Shown one piece after another: positions 39,743 through 49,153 of a stretch of 64,000 nucleotides of DNA (position 1 is its first letter; each line of letters starts with the position of its first letter). The DNA is taken from positions 136,132 through 200,131 of the forward strand of contig DASRBI010000005.1 of the NCBI GenBank assembly GCA_035685165.1. Direction: 5' to 3'. The DNA comes from DATFDN01 sp035685165. Lineage in GTDB: Bacteria > Pseudomonadota > Alphaproteobacteria > Acetobacterales > Acetobacteraceae. The notes below the pieces were generated by a model. The model was not told the DNA's origin. It ran no database searches and saw only the letters and a list, made by a program, of their open reading frames with translations. A program made the translations under genes and the position numbers.

Positions 39743-41596
39743 CTACCCGAGCCGGAGCTGATCGACGTCGCGCACCGCGCCGCGCGAGGCGCTGGTCGTC
39801 AGCGCCGCGTAGGCGCGCAGCGCGGTCGAGACGCTGCGCTGCCGCGTGGCCGGACGCCACGCGTTCTTGCCGCGCGCCGCCATTGCCTCCCGCCTGCGGG
39901 CAAGCTCCGCATCGGAGACCACGAGGTGCAGTTTCCGGTTCGGGATGTCGATCTCGATCTGGTCGCCCTCCTCAACCAGCCCGATCGTGCCGCCCTGCGC
40001 CGCCTCGGGTGAGACATGGCCGATCGAGAGCCCTGAGGTGGCGCCCGAGAACCGCCCGTCCGTCACCAGCGCGCACGCTTTCCCGAGCCCCTTCGATTTC
40101 AGGTAGCTGGTCGGATAGAGCATCTCCTGCATCCCCGGCCCGCCCTTCGGCCCCTCGTAGCGGATCAGCACGACGTCGCCCGGCTTGATCCGCCCGCCGA
40201 GGATCGCCTCGACCGCCTCGTCCTGGCTCTCCAGCACGCGCGCGGGCCCGGCGAAGGTGAGAATCGAGGCATCCACCCCGGCGGTTTTCACGATGCAGCC
40301 GTCCTCGGCGAGATTGCCGTACAGCACGGCCAGCCCGCCGTCGCGCGAGAAGGCGTGTTCGGCGTCGCGGATCACGCCGCGCGCGCGGTCGAGATCGAGC
40401 GCCTCCCAGCGCGCATCCTGGCTGAAGGCGACCTGCGTCGGGATGCCGCCGGGAGCGGCGCGGTAGAAATCGGCGACCGAGCGGCTCGCGGTGCGTTTCA
40501 CGTCCCACCGTTCCAATGCCTCGCCCAAGGTCGCCGTGTGCACCGTGGCGACCGAGCGATCGAGCAGGCCGACGCGGTCGAGCTCGCCCAGGATGCCCAT
40601 GATCCCGCCGGCGCGGTGCACGTCTTCCACATGCACGTCAGGGACCGAGGGTGCCACCTTGCACAGCACCGGCACACGGCGGGAAAGCCGGTCGATGTCG
40701 CGCATGGTGAAATCCACCTGCGCCTCGTGCGCGGCGGCGAGCAGATGAAGCACCGTGTTGGTGGAGCCGCCCATCGCGATATCCAGCGTCATCGCGTTCT
40801 CAAACGCGGCGAAGGTGGCGATGGAGCGGGGCAGCACCGCGGCGTCGTCCTGCTCGTAATAGCGGCGCGCGAGATCGACGATCAGCCGGCCGGCCTCGAC
40901 GAACAGGCCGCGCCGGTCGGCGTGGGTGGCGACGATCGTGCCGTTGCCGGGCAGCGCGAGGCCGAGAGCTTCGGTGAGGCAGTTCATCGAGTTGGCGGTG
41001 AACATGCCCGAGCAGGATCCGCAGGTGGGGCAGGCGGAGCGTTCCATCACCTCAACCTCGGCCTCGGTGACGGTATCGTCAGCGGCGACGACCATCGCGT
41101 CCACCAGGTCGATGGCGCGCTTGGCGCCCCTGTGCACGACCTTGCCGGCTTCCATCGGGCCGCCGGAGACGAACACGGCAGGAATGTTCAGGCGCATCGC
41201 CGCCATCAGCATCCCGGGCGTGATCTTGTCGCAGTTGGAGATGCACACCAGCGCGTCGGCGCAGTGGGCGTTGACCATGTATTCGACGGAGTCGGCGATC
41301 AGCTCGCGCGAGGGCAGGCTGTACAGCATCCCGCCGTGCCCCATCGCGATGCCGTCGTCTACGGCGATGGTGTTGAACTCCTTGGCGATGCCGCCCGCCG
41401 CCTCGATCTCGCGCGCGACCAGTTGCCCAAGGTCCTTGAGGTGAACGTGGCCCGGCACGAACTGGGTGAAGGAGTTGGCGACCGCAACGATCGGCTTGCC
41501 GAAATCCCCGTCCTTCATTCCGGTGGCGCGCCAAAGCGCGCGGGCACCGGCCATGTTGCGGCCGTGGGTGGTGGTTCGTGAGCGATAGGTCGGCAT
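39743..41596 (-). CDS. ilvD: Dihydroxy-acid dehydratase
   Basis: 617 residues, the usual long bacterial IlvD. Dehydrates 2,3-dihydroxy-isovalerate and methylvalerate in valine, leucine and isoleucine synthesis. Iron-sulfur ligands sit in ISNCDKITPGM (Cys122) and CPTCGSCSGM (Cys189-Cys195); VDDGIAMGHGGMLYSLPSR around 79-97 is highly typical. ATG 41596 has GGAGGTG upstream. Without a neighbouring ilv gene it is probably a single-gene unit. The frame is open farther upstream but lacks conserved sequence. Confidence 0.95.
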   Translation of the reverse strand: MPTYRSRTTTHGRNMAGARALWRATGMKDGDFGKPIVAVANSFTQFVPGHVHLKDLGQLVAREIEAAGGIAKEFNTIAVDDGIAMGHGGMLYSLPSRELIADSVEYMVNAHCADALVCISNCDKITPGMLMAAMRLNIPAVFVSGGPMEAGKVVHRGAKRAIDLVDAMVVAADDTVTEAEVEVMERSACPTCGSCSGMFTANSMNCLTEALGLALPGNGTIVATHADRRGLFVEAGRLIVDLARRYYEQDDAAVLPRSIATFAAFENAMTLDIAMGGSTNTVLHLLAAAHEAQVDFTMRDIDRLSRRVPVLCKVAPSVPDVHVEDVHRAGGIMGILGELDRVGLLDRSVATVHTATLGEALERWDVKRTASRSVADFYRAAPGGIPTQVAFSQDARWEALDLDRARGVIRDAEHAFSRDGGLAVLYGNLAEDGCIVKTAGVDASILTFAGPARVLESQDEAVEAILGGRIKPGDVVLIRYEGPKGGPGMQEMLYPTSYLKSKGLGKACALVTDGRFSGATSGLSIGHVSPEAAQGGTIGLVEEGDQIEIDIPNRKLHLVVSDAELARRREAMAARGKNAWRPATRQRSVSTALRAYAALTTSASRGAVRDVDQLRLG

Positions 41597-41664
41597 GGCG
41601 GAAGCACCTCCGCCTTGCCTAATGAGCAGGCGCGGCCCGGCTGTAAAGTGCGAGGCTGCCCAGG

Positions 41665-42762
41665 CTACGGCAGAGCGAGCGAGAGCTGCGCGGCGGGGGT
41701 GGCGCCGGCGGGCTCCAGGTTGGAGAAGGTGACGCCGAGCAGCCTGATGCCGCGCCGGGGCGGAAACAGCGGACGCAACAGGTCGAGGCAAAGGCCGCCC
41801 GCTTCCGCCTCCGAGCCGATCGGGTCGGAGGCGGAGCGGCTGCGGGTGGCGATGCGGAAATCGGCGTATTTCACCTTCAGCGTGACGGTGCGCGCGGCGA
41901 GCCCGTGCCGGGCACAGACGCCCCAGGACTTCGCCAGCAGCATCGCGACCGCCGCCGCCGCTTCGTCCCACTCCGTCAAGTCGCGCTCGAAGGTGCGCTC
42001 GCTACCGATCGACTTCGCCTGCCGGTCGGACACGACCGGGCGGTGATCGACCCCACGCGCCGCGAGATAGTAATACTCGCCCGACTTGCCGAAATGTTGC
42101 GTCAAAAACGCTTGGCTTTGCGCGCGCAGATCGGCGCCGGTGTGGATGCCGAGCCGCTCCATCCGCGCCGCCGTGGCGGGGCCGACGCCGTGGAACTTGC
42201 CGACCGGCAGCGCGGCGACGAAATCCGGTCCCATTTCTGGCGTGATCACGAACAGACCGTCTGGCTTGCGGTGATCGGAGGCGAGTTTCGCCAGGAACTT
42301 GTTGTAGGAGACCCCGGCCGAGGCGGTAAGGCCGGTCGCGGCCAGGATGCGCGACTTGATCGCGCGCGCGATCGCGGTGGCGGAGCCGAACCGGTCCAGC
42401 CTGCCGGTGACGTCGAGATAGGCCTCGTCGAGCGAGAGCGGCTGCACGAGGTCGGTGTAATCGGCGAAGATCGCGCGGATCTGCGCGGAGACCGCCTTGT
42501 ACGCGTCGAACCGGGGCGGCACGAAGATCAGCTCCGGGCATTTTCGCCGCGCGGTGACGGAGGCCATCGCCGAGCGCACGCCGAACCTCCGCGCCTCGTA
42601 GCTCGCCGCCGCCACTACGCCGCGTGCCCGCGCGCCGCCGACCGCGACCGGCTTGCCGCGCAGCTCGGGGCGGTCGCGCTGCTCCACGGACGCATAGAAG
42701 GCGTCCATGTCGATATGGATGATGCGGCGCGCGGCCGCTGCGGGATCATCGGCGCTCGGCAT
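41665..42762 (-). CDS. dinB: DNA polymerase IV (Y-family)
   Basis: 365 residues. Error-prone translesion polymerase. Catalytic carboxylates lie in HIDMDAFYASVEQ (about 16-28) and SLDEAYLDVTG near 115; the steric and HhH region GVGPATAARMERLGI is followed by a little-finger domain (GSERTFERDLTEWDEA). The start is uncertain: ATG 42762 gives a normal-length protein and ATG 42846 adds 28 low-complexity residues; neither has a clear ribosome-binding site. The 3' end is 68 bases from the ilvD start. Confidence 0.92.
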   Translation of the reverse strand: MPSADDPAAAARRIIHIDMDAFYASVEQRDRPELRGKPVAVGGARARGVVAAASYEARRFGVRSAMASVTARRKCPELIFVPPRFDAYKAVSAQIRAIFADYTDLVQPLSLDEAYLDVTGRLDRFGSATAIARAIKSRILAATGLTASAGVSYNKFLAKLASDHRKPDGLFVITPEMGPDFVAALPVGKFHGVGPATAARMERLGIHTGADLRAQSQAFLTQHFGKSGEYYYLAARGVDHRPVVSDRQAKSIGSERTFERDLTEWDEAAAAVAMLLAKSWGVCARHGLAARTVTLKVKYADFRIATRSRSASDPIGSEAEAGGLCLDLLRPLFPPRRGIRLLGVTFSNLEPAGATPAAQLSLALP

Positions 42763-43017
42763 CGCGGCGGCGAGACTATCGCCCGCCGCCGCGCCGGTGC
42801 CAGCCTCTCCGGCGGTGCGCAGCGCCGCGGGCGCATCCCTTCCCATGAGGAAGCCGAGGGCTGGCGGCTGCCTCGCCGGCCTGCTAGGAACGTGAATGTG
42901 TGTTACGGTGGCGGACTGGTCCTCTGACCGTGCCTCGACGCGCAAGCAGGGGCCGCTCTAGGGTGCGGGCGGCCAAAAAGCGGTGCCGCTCGCCCCGGGC
43001 GGCCGGACAGGGAGAGA

Positions 43018-44286
43018 ATGATGGAAAGCACAGCGCGGTCCGGCGTCGGCCGGCGCACGTTCGTCAAGGGTGCCGTGGGACTCGGCGCGGCGGCGCTAGC
43101 CGCCCCGCCCATCATCAAGGCGCGCGGCGAGGAGCCGTTCAAGATCGGCTTCATCGACCCGCTGACCGGGGTCTACTCGGCGCTGGCGCAGTCCGAGGTG
43201 GACGGCGCCAAGCTCGCCGTGGACTACATCAACAAGAACGGCGGGATACTCGGCCGGCAGGTTCAGCTTCTGGTAGAGGATTCCGCCAACGATGTCGGCA
43301 CCGGGGTTCAGAAGGCACAGAAGCTGATCAACCGCGACCAGGTGCAGGCGATCTGCGGCGACGTGAACTCCGGCATCGCCTACGCGATCACGCAGGTCAC
43401 GAACGAGCACAAGGTGTTCCAGATCGTCCCCGGCGGGCACACCGACCCGATCACTGGCAAAGACTGCAAGTGGAACGTGTTCCGCGTCTGCAACACCACC
43501 AGCATGGACGCCAACGCGGTTTCCAAGGATCTGATCCAGAAGTTCGGCAAACGCTGGTACTTCATCACGCCGGATTATGCCTACGGCCAGACCCTGCAGG
43601 CGGCGTTCATCGAGAACCTGAAGAAGGCGGGCGGCGAGTATCAGGCCGACCTGCTGCCGCTAAACGCGACCGACTTCTCCGCCAGCCTGATCAAGGCGAA
43701 GGCCTACAAGGCGAACGTGCTGCTCAACAACATGGGCGGGCTGTCGCAGATCGATTGCATGAAGCAGTTCGTGCAGTTCGGGATGGATAAGGAGATGGCG
43801 CTCGGCGGCGCGCTCTATGAGCTCGAAAGCATGTTGCAGGTGCCGTCGCAGGCGCTGACCGGCTGGTGGACCTACGAGTGGTGGTGGAACCAGCCGCAGG
43901 CGGACGCCGGCGCCAAGGCGCTAAACGATGCGGTCGTCAAGACCTACAACCGGCCGGCCGCCTCGGCGCGCAACTGGTTCGGCTGGGTGGCGATCCATTC
44001 CATCAAGATCGCCGCCGACAAGGCGAAGAGCACCGATGCGATCAAGATGGCCCGCGCGCTCGAGGGCGAGAAGCTGCCGGACGAGGTGAAGTGCCAGCAG
44101 GGCGACGTCTATTTCCGGGCCGGCGACCACGAGCTGATGGCCAACATCTTCGTGGGCACGCCGCATCCGGCGAAAGCGGGCGCCAACCCGGCCGATCTCG
44201 TCACGGTGCAAGACGTGGTGCCGGGCGACCAGGCCGCGCTGCCGGTGGCGGAGACCGGGTGCCACTTCACCTGGCCCACGGCTTAG
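43018..44286 (+). CDS. ABC transporter substrate-binding protein (HAAT family)
   Basis: 422 residues (421 if the second ATG at 43021, better spaced from AGGGAGAG, is used). Twin-arginine-like signal GRRTFVKGAVGLGAAALAA at about 11-29, then a periplasmic type I binding fold (KIGFIDPLTGVYSALAQSEV). Related proteins bind branched-chain amino acids, amides, urea or aromatic acids. It is followed by livH, livM, livG and livF homologues and is surely their receptor. A 184-base gap with a repeat pair separates it from livH, which could lower permease expression relative to the receptor. Confidence 0.9.
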   Translation: MMESTARSGVGRRTFVKGAVGLGAAALAAPPIIKARGEEPFKIGFIDPLTGVYSALAQSEVDGAKLAVDYINKNGGILGRQVQLLVEDSANDVGTGVQKAQKLINRDQVQAICGDVNSGIAYAITQVTNEHKVFQIVPGGHTDPITGKDCKWNVFRVCNTTSMDANAVSKDLIQKFGKRWYFITPDYAYGQTLQAAFIENLKKAGGEYQADLLPLNATDFSASLIKAKAYKANVLLNNMGGLSQIDCMKQFVQFGMDKEMALGGALYELESMLQVPSQALTGWWTYEWWWNQPQADAGAKALNDAVVKTYNRPAASARNWFGWVAIHSIKIAADKAKSTDAIKMARALEGEKLPDEVKCQQGDVYFRAGDHELMANIFVGTPHPAKAGANPADLVTVQDVVPGDQAALPVAETGCHFTWPTA

Positions 44287-44307
44287 GGCTTCTTGCTGGG
44301 CGCGGCC

Positions 44308-44461
44308 CTCACCCCGCGCCTGGCCTCTCCCTTCTCCCGCAAGCGGGAGATGGGAGAGGAACTCTCGGGGCGAGGTCGGGCTTTAGGAGCGAACGGAGAA
44401 GCGAGCCCCTCTTCCCTCTCCCGCTTGCGGGAGAAGGGAGAGGCTGGGTGAGGGGTGAGGG
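44308..44461. repeat. Inverted pair of REP-like palindromes (family A)
   Basis: Two copies of the same element face each other between the receptor and permease genes. Copy 1 is CCCTCACCCC followed by the palindrome CCTCTCCC-CTCCCGC/GCGGGAG-GGGAGAGG at 44324-44359. Copy 2 is its inverse, with a 17-position stem at 44408-44443 and the GGTGAGGGGTGAGGG tail. Each can fold, and the two can pair with each other. A third, decayed copy is at 53861-53907. The pattern is that of a BIME made of REP units. Confidence 0.8.
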
Positions 44462-44470
44462 AAACGAGCG

Positions 44471-45340
44471 GTGTTAACGCTTGTCATTTTCAACGTATTC
44501 AACGGCCTGATCGTCGGCCTGTTCTATGTGCTCATGGCGCTCGGGCTGGCGATGATCCTGAACCTGTCGGGGGTCATCAACTTCGCGCACGGCAATTTTC
44601 TCGCCCTCGGCGGGTATTTTGCCTACGTGATGATCCCCTACATCGGCTTCTGGCCGGCGCTCGTCCTCTCGCCCCTGCTCGTCGGGCTGATCGGGCTGGT
44701 CCTGGAGCGGCTGATCATCCGCCGCGTGTATCCGCGCGATCCGGTGTACAGCCTGCTGCTGACGTTCGGGCTCGCCTTCATCATCCAGGACGTCTGCCGC
44801 TCGGTGTGGGGGCCGCAGGGGCTGCCGATCTCGGTGCCGAACAGCATCAACCAGCCGATCAGCGCTGAGTATTTCTTCCTGACCGGGTACCGGCTGTTCA
44901 TCATCGGCATCGTGGTGCTCGCGGTGATCGCGCTCTTCCTCTTCCTGCGCTACTCGCGGATGGGGATGCGCATCCGCGCCGGGGTGATGGACCTCGACAC
45001 CGTGGCCGCGCTCGGCGTGAACGTGCGCCTACTCCGCTCGCTCAATTTCGCGCTCGGGATTTTCCTCGCCGGACTCGCCGGCGTGCTCGCCGGCGGACAG
45101 ATCGGCCTCAATCCCAACATGGGTGATGACCTGCTGCTGCCCGCCTTCATCGCCATCATCGTAGGCGGCGTCGGCAGCATGACCGGCACCTTGCTCGGCG
45201 GGCTGATCATCGGCGTGGCGGCTGCGGTGACGACCGTTTTCTACCCGGCCGGCAGCGAGGTGGTGATCTACATCATCATGATCGTCGTCCTCTTGACCCG
45301 GCCACGCGGATTGCTCGGCGAGGAAGGGCTGATGACATGA
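44471..45340 (+). CDS. livH: Branched-chain amino-acid-type ABC permease LivH
   Basis: 289 residues, GTG start. Inner-membrane permease of the LivH family, about eight helices, with the conserved SGVINFAHGNFLALGGYFAY region near 33-52 and the late GGVGSMTGTLLGGL segment forming the ATPase-contact loop. It pairs with LivM to make the channel. ATGA overlap with livM shows tight coupling. It lies directly downstream of the repeat pair. Confidence 0.92.
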   Translation: MLTLVIFNVFNGLIVGLFYVLMALGLAMILNLSGVINFAHGNFLALGGYFAYVMIPYIGFWPALVLSPLLVGLIGLVLERLIIRRVYPRDPVYSLLLTFGLAFIIQDVCRSVWGPQGLPISVPNSINQPISAEYFFLTGYRLFIIGIVVLAVIALFLFLRYSRMGMRIRAGVMDLDTVAALGVNVRLLRSLNFALGIFLAGLAGVLAGGQIGLNPNMGDDLLLPAFIAIIVGGVGSMTGTLLGGLIIGVAAAVTTVFYPAGSEVVIYIIMIVVLLTRPRGLLGEEGLMT

Positions 45341-46344
45341 GCTCGAGCACCGAAGTCGGCAGCGTCGGCACCGCCAGCACGGCGTTCCAGCGCCGCGCCC
45401 GGCCGCAGAATTACATCTGGGTCGCGCTGATCTGGATCGTGCTGCTGGCCGCGCCCTACTGGCTGAACGCCATCGGCAGCTACACTTCGCTCGGCAGCCG
45501 CATCCTGGTGTTCGGGCTGGCGGCAATGGGGCTGAATTTCCTGCTCGGCTTCACCGGGGTGATGAGCTTCGGCCACGCCGCCTATTTCGGGCTCGGCGCC
45601 TATGGCTGCGGGCTGATGCTGCGTTACGTCACCACCAGCACCCCGCTCGCCATCGTCGTCGGGACGCTGGTCGGCACGCTCGGCGGGGCGGTGTTCGGCG
45701 CGCTGATCGTGCGCCGCAAGGGCGTCTACTTCGCCATGCTGACGATCGCCTTCGGCCAGATCTGCTACTACATCGCCTATACCTGGAACGACTTCACCGG
45801 CGGCTACGACGGGCTGCGCGGATTCACCCGCACGCCGATCAATTTCGGCCCGCTCGGCGTGCTCGACATTCTGAGCAACCAGGTGCAGTTCTATTACTTC
45901 GTCCTGGCGATCTTCGCGGTGGCGGTGGGCGCCATGGCGCTGATCCTGCGCTCACCGTTCGGGCGCACCCTGATCGGCATCCGCGAGAACCAGCGCCGGA
46001 TGCGCTTCCTCGGCGTGCCGGTGGAGCAGCATGTCTGGCTTTCGTTCACCATCTCCACCTTCTTCACCTCGCTCGCCGGCGCGCTCTATGCGCTCGTCAA
46101 CAACTTCGCCGACCCGACCACGCTGAACTACATCATCTCGGGCGACATCGTGATCATGGCGGTGATGGGCGGGATGCGGAGCTTCTGGGGGCCGCTGCTC
46201 GGGGCCGCGATGTTCGTCGCGCTGCAGGACTACATCTCCTCGATGACCGTGAACTGGATGAGCTTCATCGGCCTGATGTTCGTGCTCGTGGTGCTGTTCT
46301 TCCCGCGCGGGCTGCTCGGCTATCTGCGGCGAGCGGCGGCATGA
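45337..46344 (+). CDS. livM: Branched-chain amino-acid-type ABC permease LivM
   Basis: 335 residues. Second channel subunit: hydrophobic helices throughout, GLNFLLGFTGVMSFGHAAYFGLGAYG in the middle (family signature) and the conserved C-terminal VMGGMRSFWGPLLGA loop. Some 30 polar N-terminal residues precede the first helix. Overlaps both livH and livG as ATGA, so the four transport genes are translationally linked. Confidence 0.93.
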   Translation: MSSSTEVGSVGTASTAFQRRARPQNYIWVALIWIVLLAAPYWLNAIGSYTSLGSRILVFGLAAMGLNFLLGFTGVMSFGHAAYFGLGAYGCGLMLRYVTTSTPLAIVVGTLVGTLGGAVFGALIVRRKGVYFAMLTIAFGQICYYIAYTWNDFTGGYDGLRGFTRTPINFGPLGVLDILSNQVQFYYFVLAIFAVAVGAMALILRSPFGRTLIGIRENQRRMRFLGVPVEQHVWLSFTISTFFTSLAGALYALVNNFADPTTLNYIISGDIVIMAVMGGMRSFWGPLLGAAMFVALQDYISSMTVNWMSFIGLMFVLVVLFFPRGLLGYLRRAAA

Positions 46345-47090
46345 GCCTTCTGCAAGTCAAAGCCGCCAGCAAAGCGTTCGGCAGCCTGATCGCGGTGGAC
46401 GATGTCTCGCTGACCGTCGAGCAGGGCGAGTTGCGCGCCATCATCGGCCCGAACGGCGCCGGCAAGACCACGTTCTTCAACCTGATCACCGGCTTCTTCC
46501 CGCCCACCAAGGGCGAGATATGGCTCGACGGCAAGAACGTCACCCGCATCTCCGCCGAGGGCCGGGTGCATCTCGGCATGGGACGGACGTTCCAGATCAC
46601 GGAAATCTTCCCCGAGCTCAGCGTGCGCGAGAACATCCAGATCGCGGCCGAGGTGGCGACGGGGTTCCGCCTGCGGCCTTGGATCGGACGGGCCGACGCG
46701 GCGCGCGTGCGCGACCGCATCGACGAGGTGCTGACCAGCATTCGCCTCGCCGATCAGGCAGACCGGCTGGTAGGCGAGATGTCGCACGGCGATCAGCGCG
46801 CGGCCGAAATCGGCATGGCGCTGGCGCTGCACCCGCGCATCCTGCTGCTGGATGAGCCGACGGCCGGGATGGGCGAGCAGGAAACCTATCAGGTCGCCAC
46901 CTTGATCCGGCGGCTGCATAAGCAGTCTGGCTACACGATCGTGCTGATCGAGCATGACATGCGGGTCGTGTTCAACCTCGCCGACCGCATCATGGTGCTC
47001 GATCAGGGCCGAATGCTGGCCGAGGGCACGCCGGACGAGATCGCCGCCAACCCCGCCGTGCAGGCCGCCTATCTGGGGACCGCCGAATGA
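46341..47090 (+). CDS. livG: ABC transporter ATP-binding protein LivG
   Basis: 249 residues. One of two ATPases powering the importer. Walker A GPNGAGKTTFF near 36-46, a LivG/UrtD-style signature MSHGDQRAAEIGMAL (SHGDQ in place of LSGGQ), Walker B RILLLDEPTAGM and the switch His in LIEHDMRVVF. The C-terminal ~20 residues (AANPAVQAAYLG) are the typical LivG tail. Overlaps livM and livF. Confidence 0.94.
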   Translation: MSLLQVKAASKAFGSLIAVDDVSLTVEQGELRAIIGPNGAGKTTFFNLITGFFPPTKGEIWLDGKNVTRISAEGRVHLGMGRTFQITEIFPELSVRENIQIAAEVATGFRLRPWIGRADAARVRDRIDEVLTSIRLADQADRLVGEMSHGDQRAAEIGMALALHPRILLLDEPTAGMGEQETYQVATLIRRLHKQSGYTIVLIEHDMRVVFNLADRIMVLDQGRMLAEGTPDEIAANPAVQAAYLGTAE

Positions 47091-47821
47091 GCGCGCTGAC
47101 CGCCGAGAGGCTCAACACCTTCTACGGCAAGAGCCATATCCTGCACGATGTCGGGCTGGAGGTGGCGGAGGGACAGATCACGACGCTGCTCGGCCGCAAC
47201 GGCGCCGGCAAGACGACCACGCTGCGGAGCGTGATGGGCCTTACGCCGCCCCGCTCCGGCCGCATCAGCGTGTTCGGCAAGGAGACGACGCGCCTGCCGC
47301 CGTTCCGGGTGGCGCAGCTCGGCGTCGGCTACGTGCCGGAGGGGCGCAAGATTTTTCCTAATCTCACCGTGGACGACAATCTGCGCGTGCCGTTCGAACG
47401 GCCCGGCCCGTGGACGATCGAGCGCGTCTATCAGCTCTTTCCCCGCCTCGCCGAGCGCAAGCAGAATCGCGGCCGCCAGCTTTCCGGCGGCGAGCAGGAG
47501 ATGCTGTCGATCGGGCGCGCATTGTTGCTCAACCCGCGCCTGCTGATCCTGGACGAACCCTCGCAGGGGCTCGCGCCGCTGATCGTCAAGGAGGTCTTCC
47601 GCATCGTGACGCAGATGCGCGCGGAGGGAATTTCGGTGCTGCTGGTGGAGCAGAACGTGCGCGCCAGCCTGGAGATCGCCGACCGCGCCTATGTGCTCGA
47701 TCACGGCCAGATGGTCTGGTCCGGGACGGCGGCGGAGCTTTCCGCCGACGAGGAGCGCATCGAGGCGTTGGCGGGCGCCTCGGCCGAACAATGGTCCCTC
47801 GACGAACTGCTGCCCGCCTGA
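47087..47821 (+). CDS. livF: ABC transporter ATP-binding protein LivF
   Basis: 244 residues. Second ATPase: Walker A GRNGAGKTTTLRSV near 37-50, QLSGGEQEMLSIGRAL signature, Walker B LLILDEPSQGLAPL and VEQNVRASLEIADRAYVLDHG. Standard LivF length. Ends 62 bases before proA, so read-through into proA-nadD-rsfS is possible, but the functions are unrelated. Confidence 0.94.
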   Translation: MSALTAERLNTFYGKSHILHDVGLEVAEGQITTLLGRNGAGKTTTLRSVMGLTPPRSGRISVFGKETTRLPPFRVAQLGVGYVPEGRKIFPNLTVDDNLRVPFERPGPWTIERVYQLFPRLAERKQNRGRQLSGGEQEMLSIGRALLLNPRLLILDEPSQGLAPLIVKEVFRIVTQMRAEGISVLLVEQNVRASLEIADRAYVLDHGQMVWSGTAAELSADEERIEALAGASAEQWSLDELLPA

Positions 47822-47883
47822 ACGATCCGCGGTACTGGAAACCGCTTGCATCCCTTGGCACATTGGATCAGGGGTCCGCGGTC

Positions 47884-49143
47884 ATGCATATCGAGACCGA
47901 ATCTTCGCGCCATCTGGGCAACGCGGCACGCGCCGCGCGTGCGGCGGCGCGTGCGCTCGCCGCCGGCACCGGCGCTGCGCGTGATGCCGGCCTGCGCGCG
48001 ATGGCGGCGGCGCTGCGCGCGGACGCCGCTGCGATCCTTGCCGCCAATGCCGCCGACCTTGCCGCCAGCACCGGAACCCAAGCCTTCCGCGACCGGCTGA
48101 TGCTGAACGAAGCGCGTGTCGAAGCAATGGCACGCGGGCTGGAAGATGTGGCCGCCCTGCCCGATCCGCTGGCGCGCGTGCTCGCCGAGTGGACGCGCCC
48201 GAACGGCCTTATCATCCGTCGCGTCCCGCAGCCGATCGGCGTGATCGGCATGATCTATGAGAGCCGCCCCAATGTGGGCGCCGACGCCGCTGGTATCTGC
48301 CTCAAATCCGGCAACGCGGTGATCCTGCGCGGCGGGTCGGAAAGCCTGAACAGCGCCCGCGCCATCAACGCCGCCCTGCAACGCGGGCTGGAGACGGCCG
48401 GGCTGCCCGCCGCCACCGTGCAGATCGCGCCCACCGCCGACCGCGCCTATGTCTCCGCGATGCTTTCGGCGGCCGGGCTGATCGACCTGATCATCCCGCG
48501 CGGCGGCAAATCTCTGGTGGAACGGATCGAGCGCGAGGCGCGCGTGCCGGTACTCGCCCACGCCGAGGGACTTTGCCACACCTATGTTCATGCGGCGGCC
48601 GATCCGGCGATGGCGCGCGCGATCGTTGCCAATGCCAAGATGCGCCGCACCGGCATTTGCGGCGCTACCGAAACTCTGCTGATCGACGCCGCCATCGCGC
48701 CCGCGCTCTTGCCCACGATCATCGATGATCTGCGGGCACTCGGCTGCGACTTTCGCGCCGACGAACGGGCGCGGGCGATCGTTCCCGATCTGCCGCCGGC
48801 CGAGGAGGGCGATTTCGACACCGAATGGCTCGACGCGGTGCTCTCGGTTGCCGTGGTGGACGGCATCGACGCCGCGGTCGCGCATATCGCGCGGCACGGC
48901 AGTTCCCACACCGATGCGATCGTCACCGCGGATGAAGCAGCCGCGACGCGGTTCCTGCGCGGCGTCGATAGTGCGGTGGCGCTGTGGAACGCTTCGACGC
49001 AGTTCTGCGATGGCGGCGAGTTCGGCTTCGGCGCCGAGATCGGCATCGCCACGGGACGGCTTCATGCGCGCGGCCCCGTCGGCCCCGAACAGCTCACCAC
49101 CTTCCGTTATGTCGTTACCGGCAGCGGCCAAGTGCGGCCCTGA
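47884..49143 (+). CDS. proA: Gamma-glutamyl phosphate reductase
   Basis: 419 residues. NADPH-dependent reduction of glutamyl-5-phosphate to the semialdehyde in proline synthesis. Aldehyde-dehydrogenase fold with VPQPIGVIGMIYESRPNV (about 116-133), GGSESLNSARA and the catalytic cysteine in MRRTGICGATETLL. ATG 47884 was chosen; the frame is open upstream through livF but that part is not family-like. Followed at 11 bases by nadD, then rsfS, the usual alphaproteobacterial proA-nadD-rsfS order. proB is not in the window. Confidence 0.95.
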   Translation: MHIETESSRHLGNAARAARAAARALAAGTGAARDAGLRAMAAALRADAAAILAANAADLAASTGTQAFRDRLMLNEARVEAMARGLEDVAALPDPLARVLAEWTRPNGLIIRRVPQPIGVIGMIYESRPNVGADAAGICLKSGNAVILRGGSESLNSARAINAALQRGLETAGLPAATVQIAPTADRAYVSAMLSAAGLIDLIIPRGGKSLVERIEREARVPVLAHAEGLCHTYVHAAADPAMARAIVANAKMRRTGICGATETLLIDAAIAPALLPTIIDDLRALGCDFRADERARAIVPDLPPAEEGDFDTEWLDAVLSVAVVDGIDAAVAHIARHGSSHTDAIVTADEAAATRFLRGVDSAVALWNASTQFCDGGEFGFGAEIGIATGRLHARGPVGPEQLTTFRYVVTGSGQVRP

Positions 49144-49153
49144 GCCTCGGTTG

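Noticed and set aside
42763..43017. Possible small gene or RNA between dinB and the transporter receptor
   Set aside because: No ribosome-binding site with a family-like frame, hairpin plus T-run or tRNA-like fold was seen; it may only hold two promoters and part of a longer dinB.
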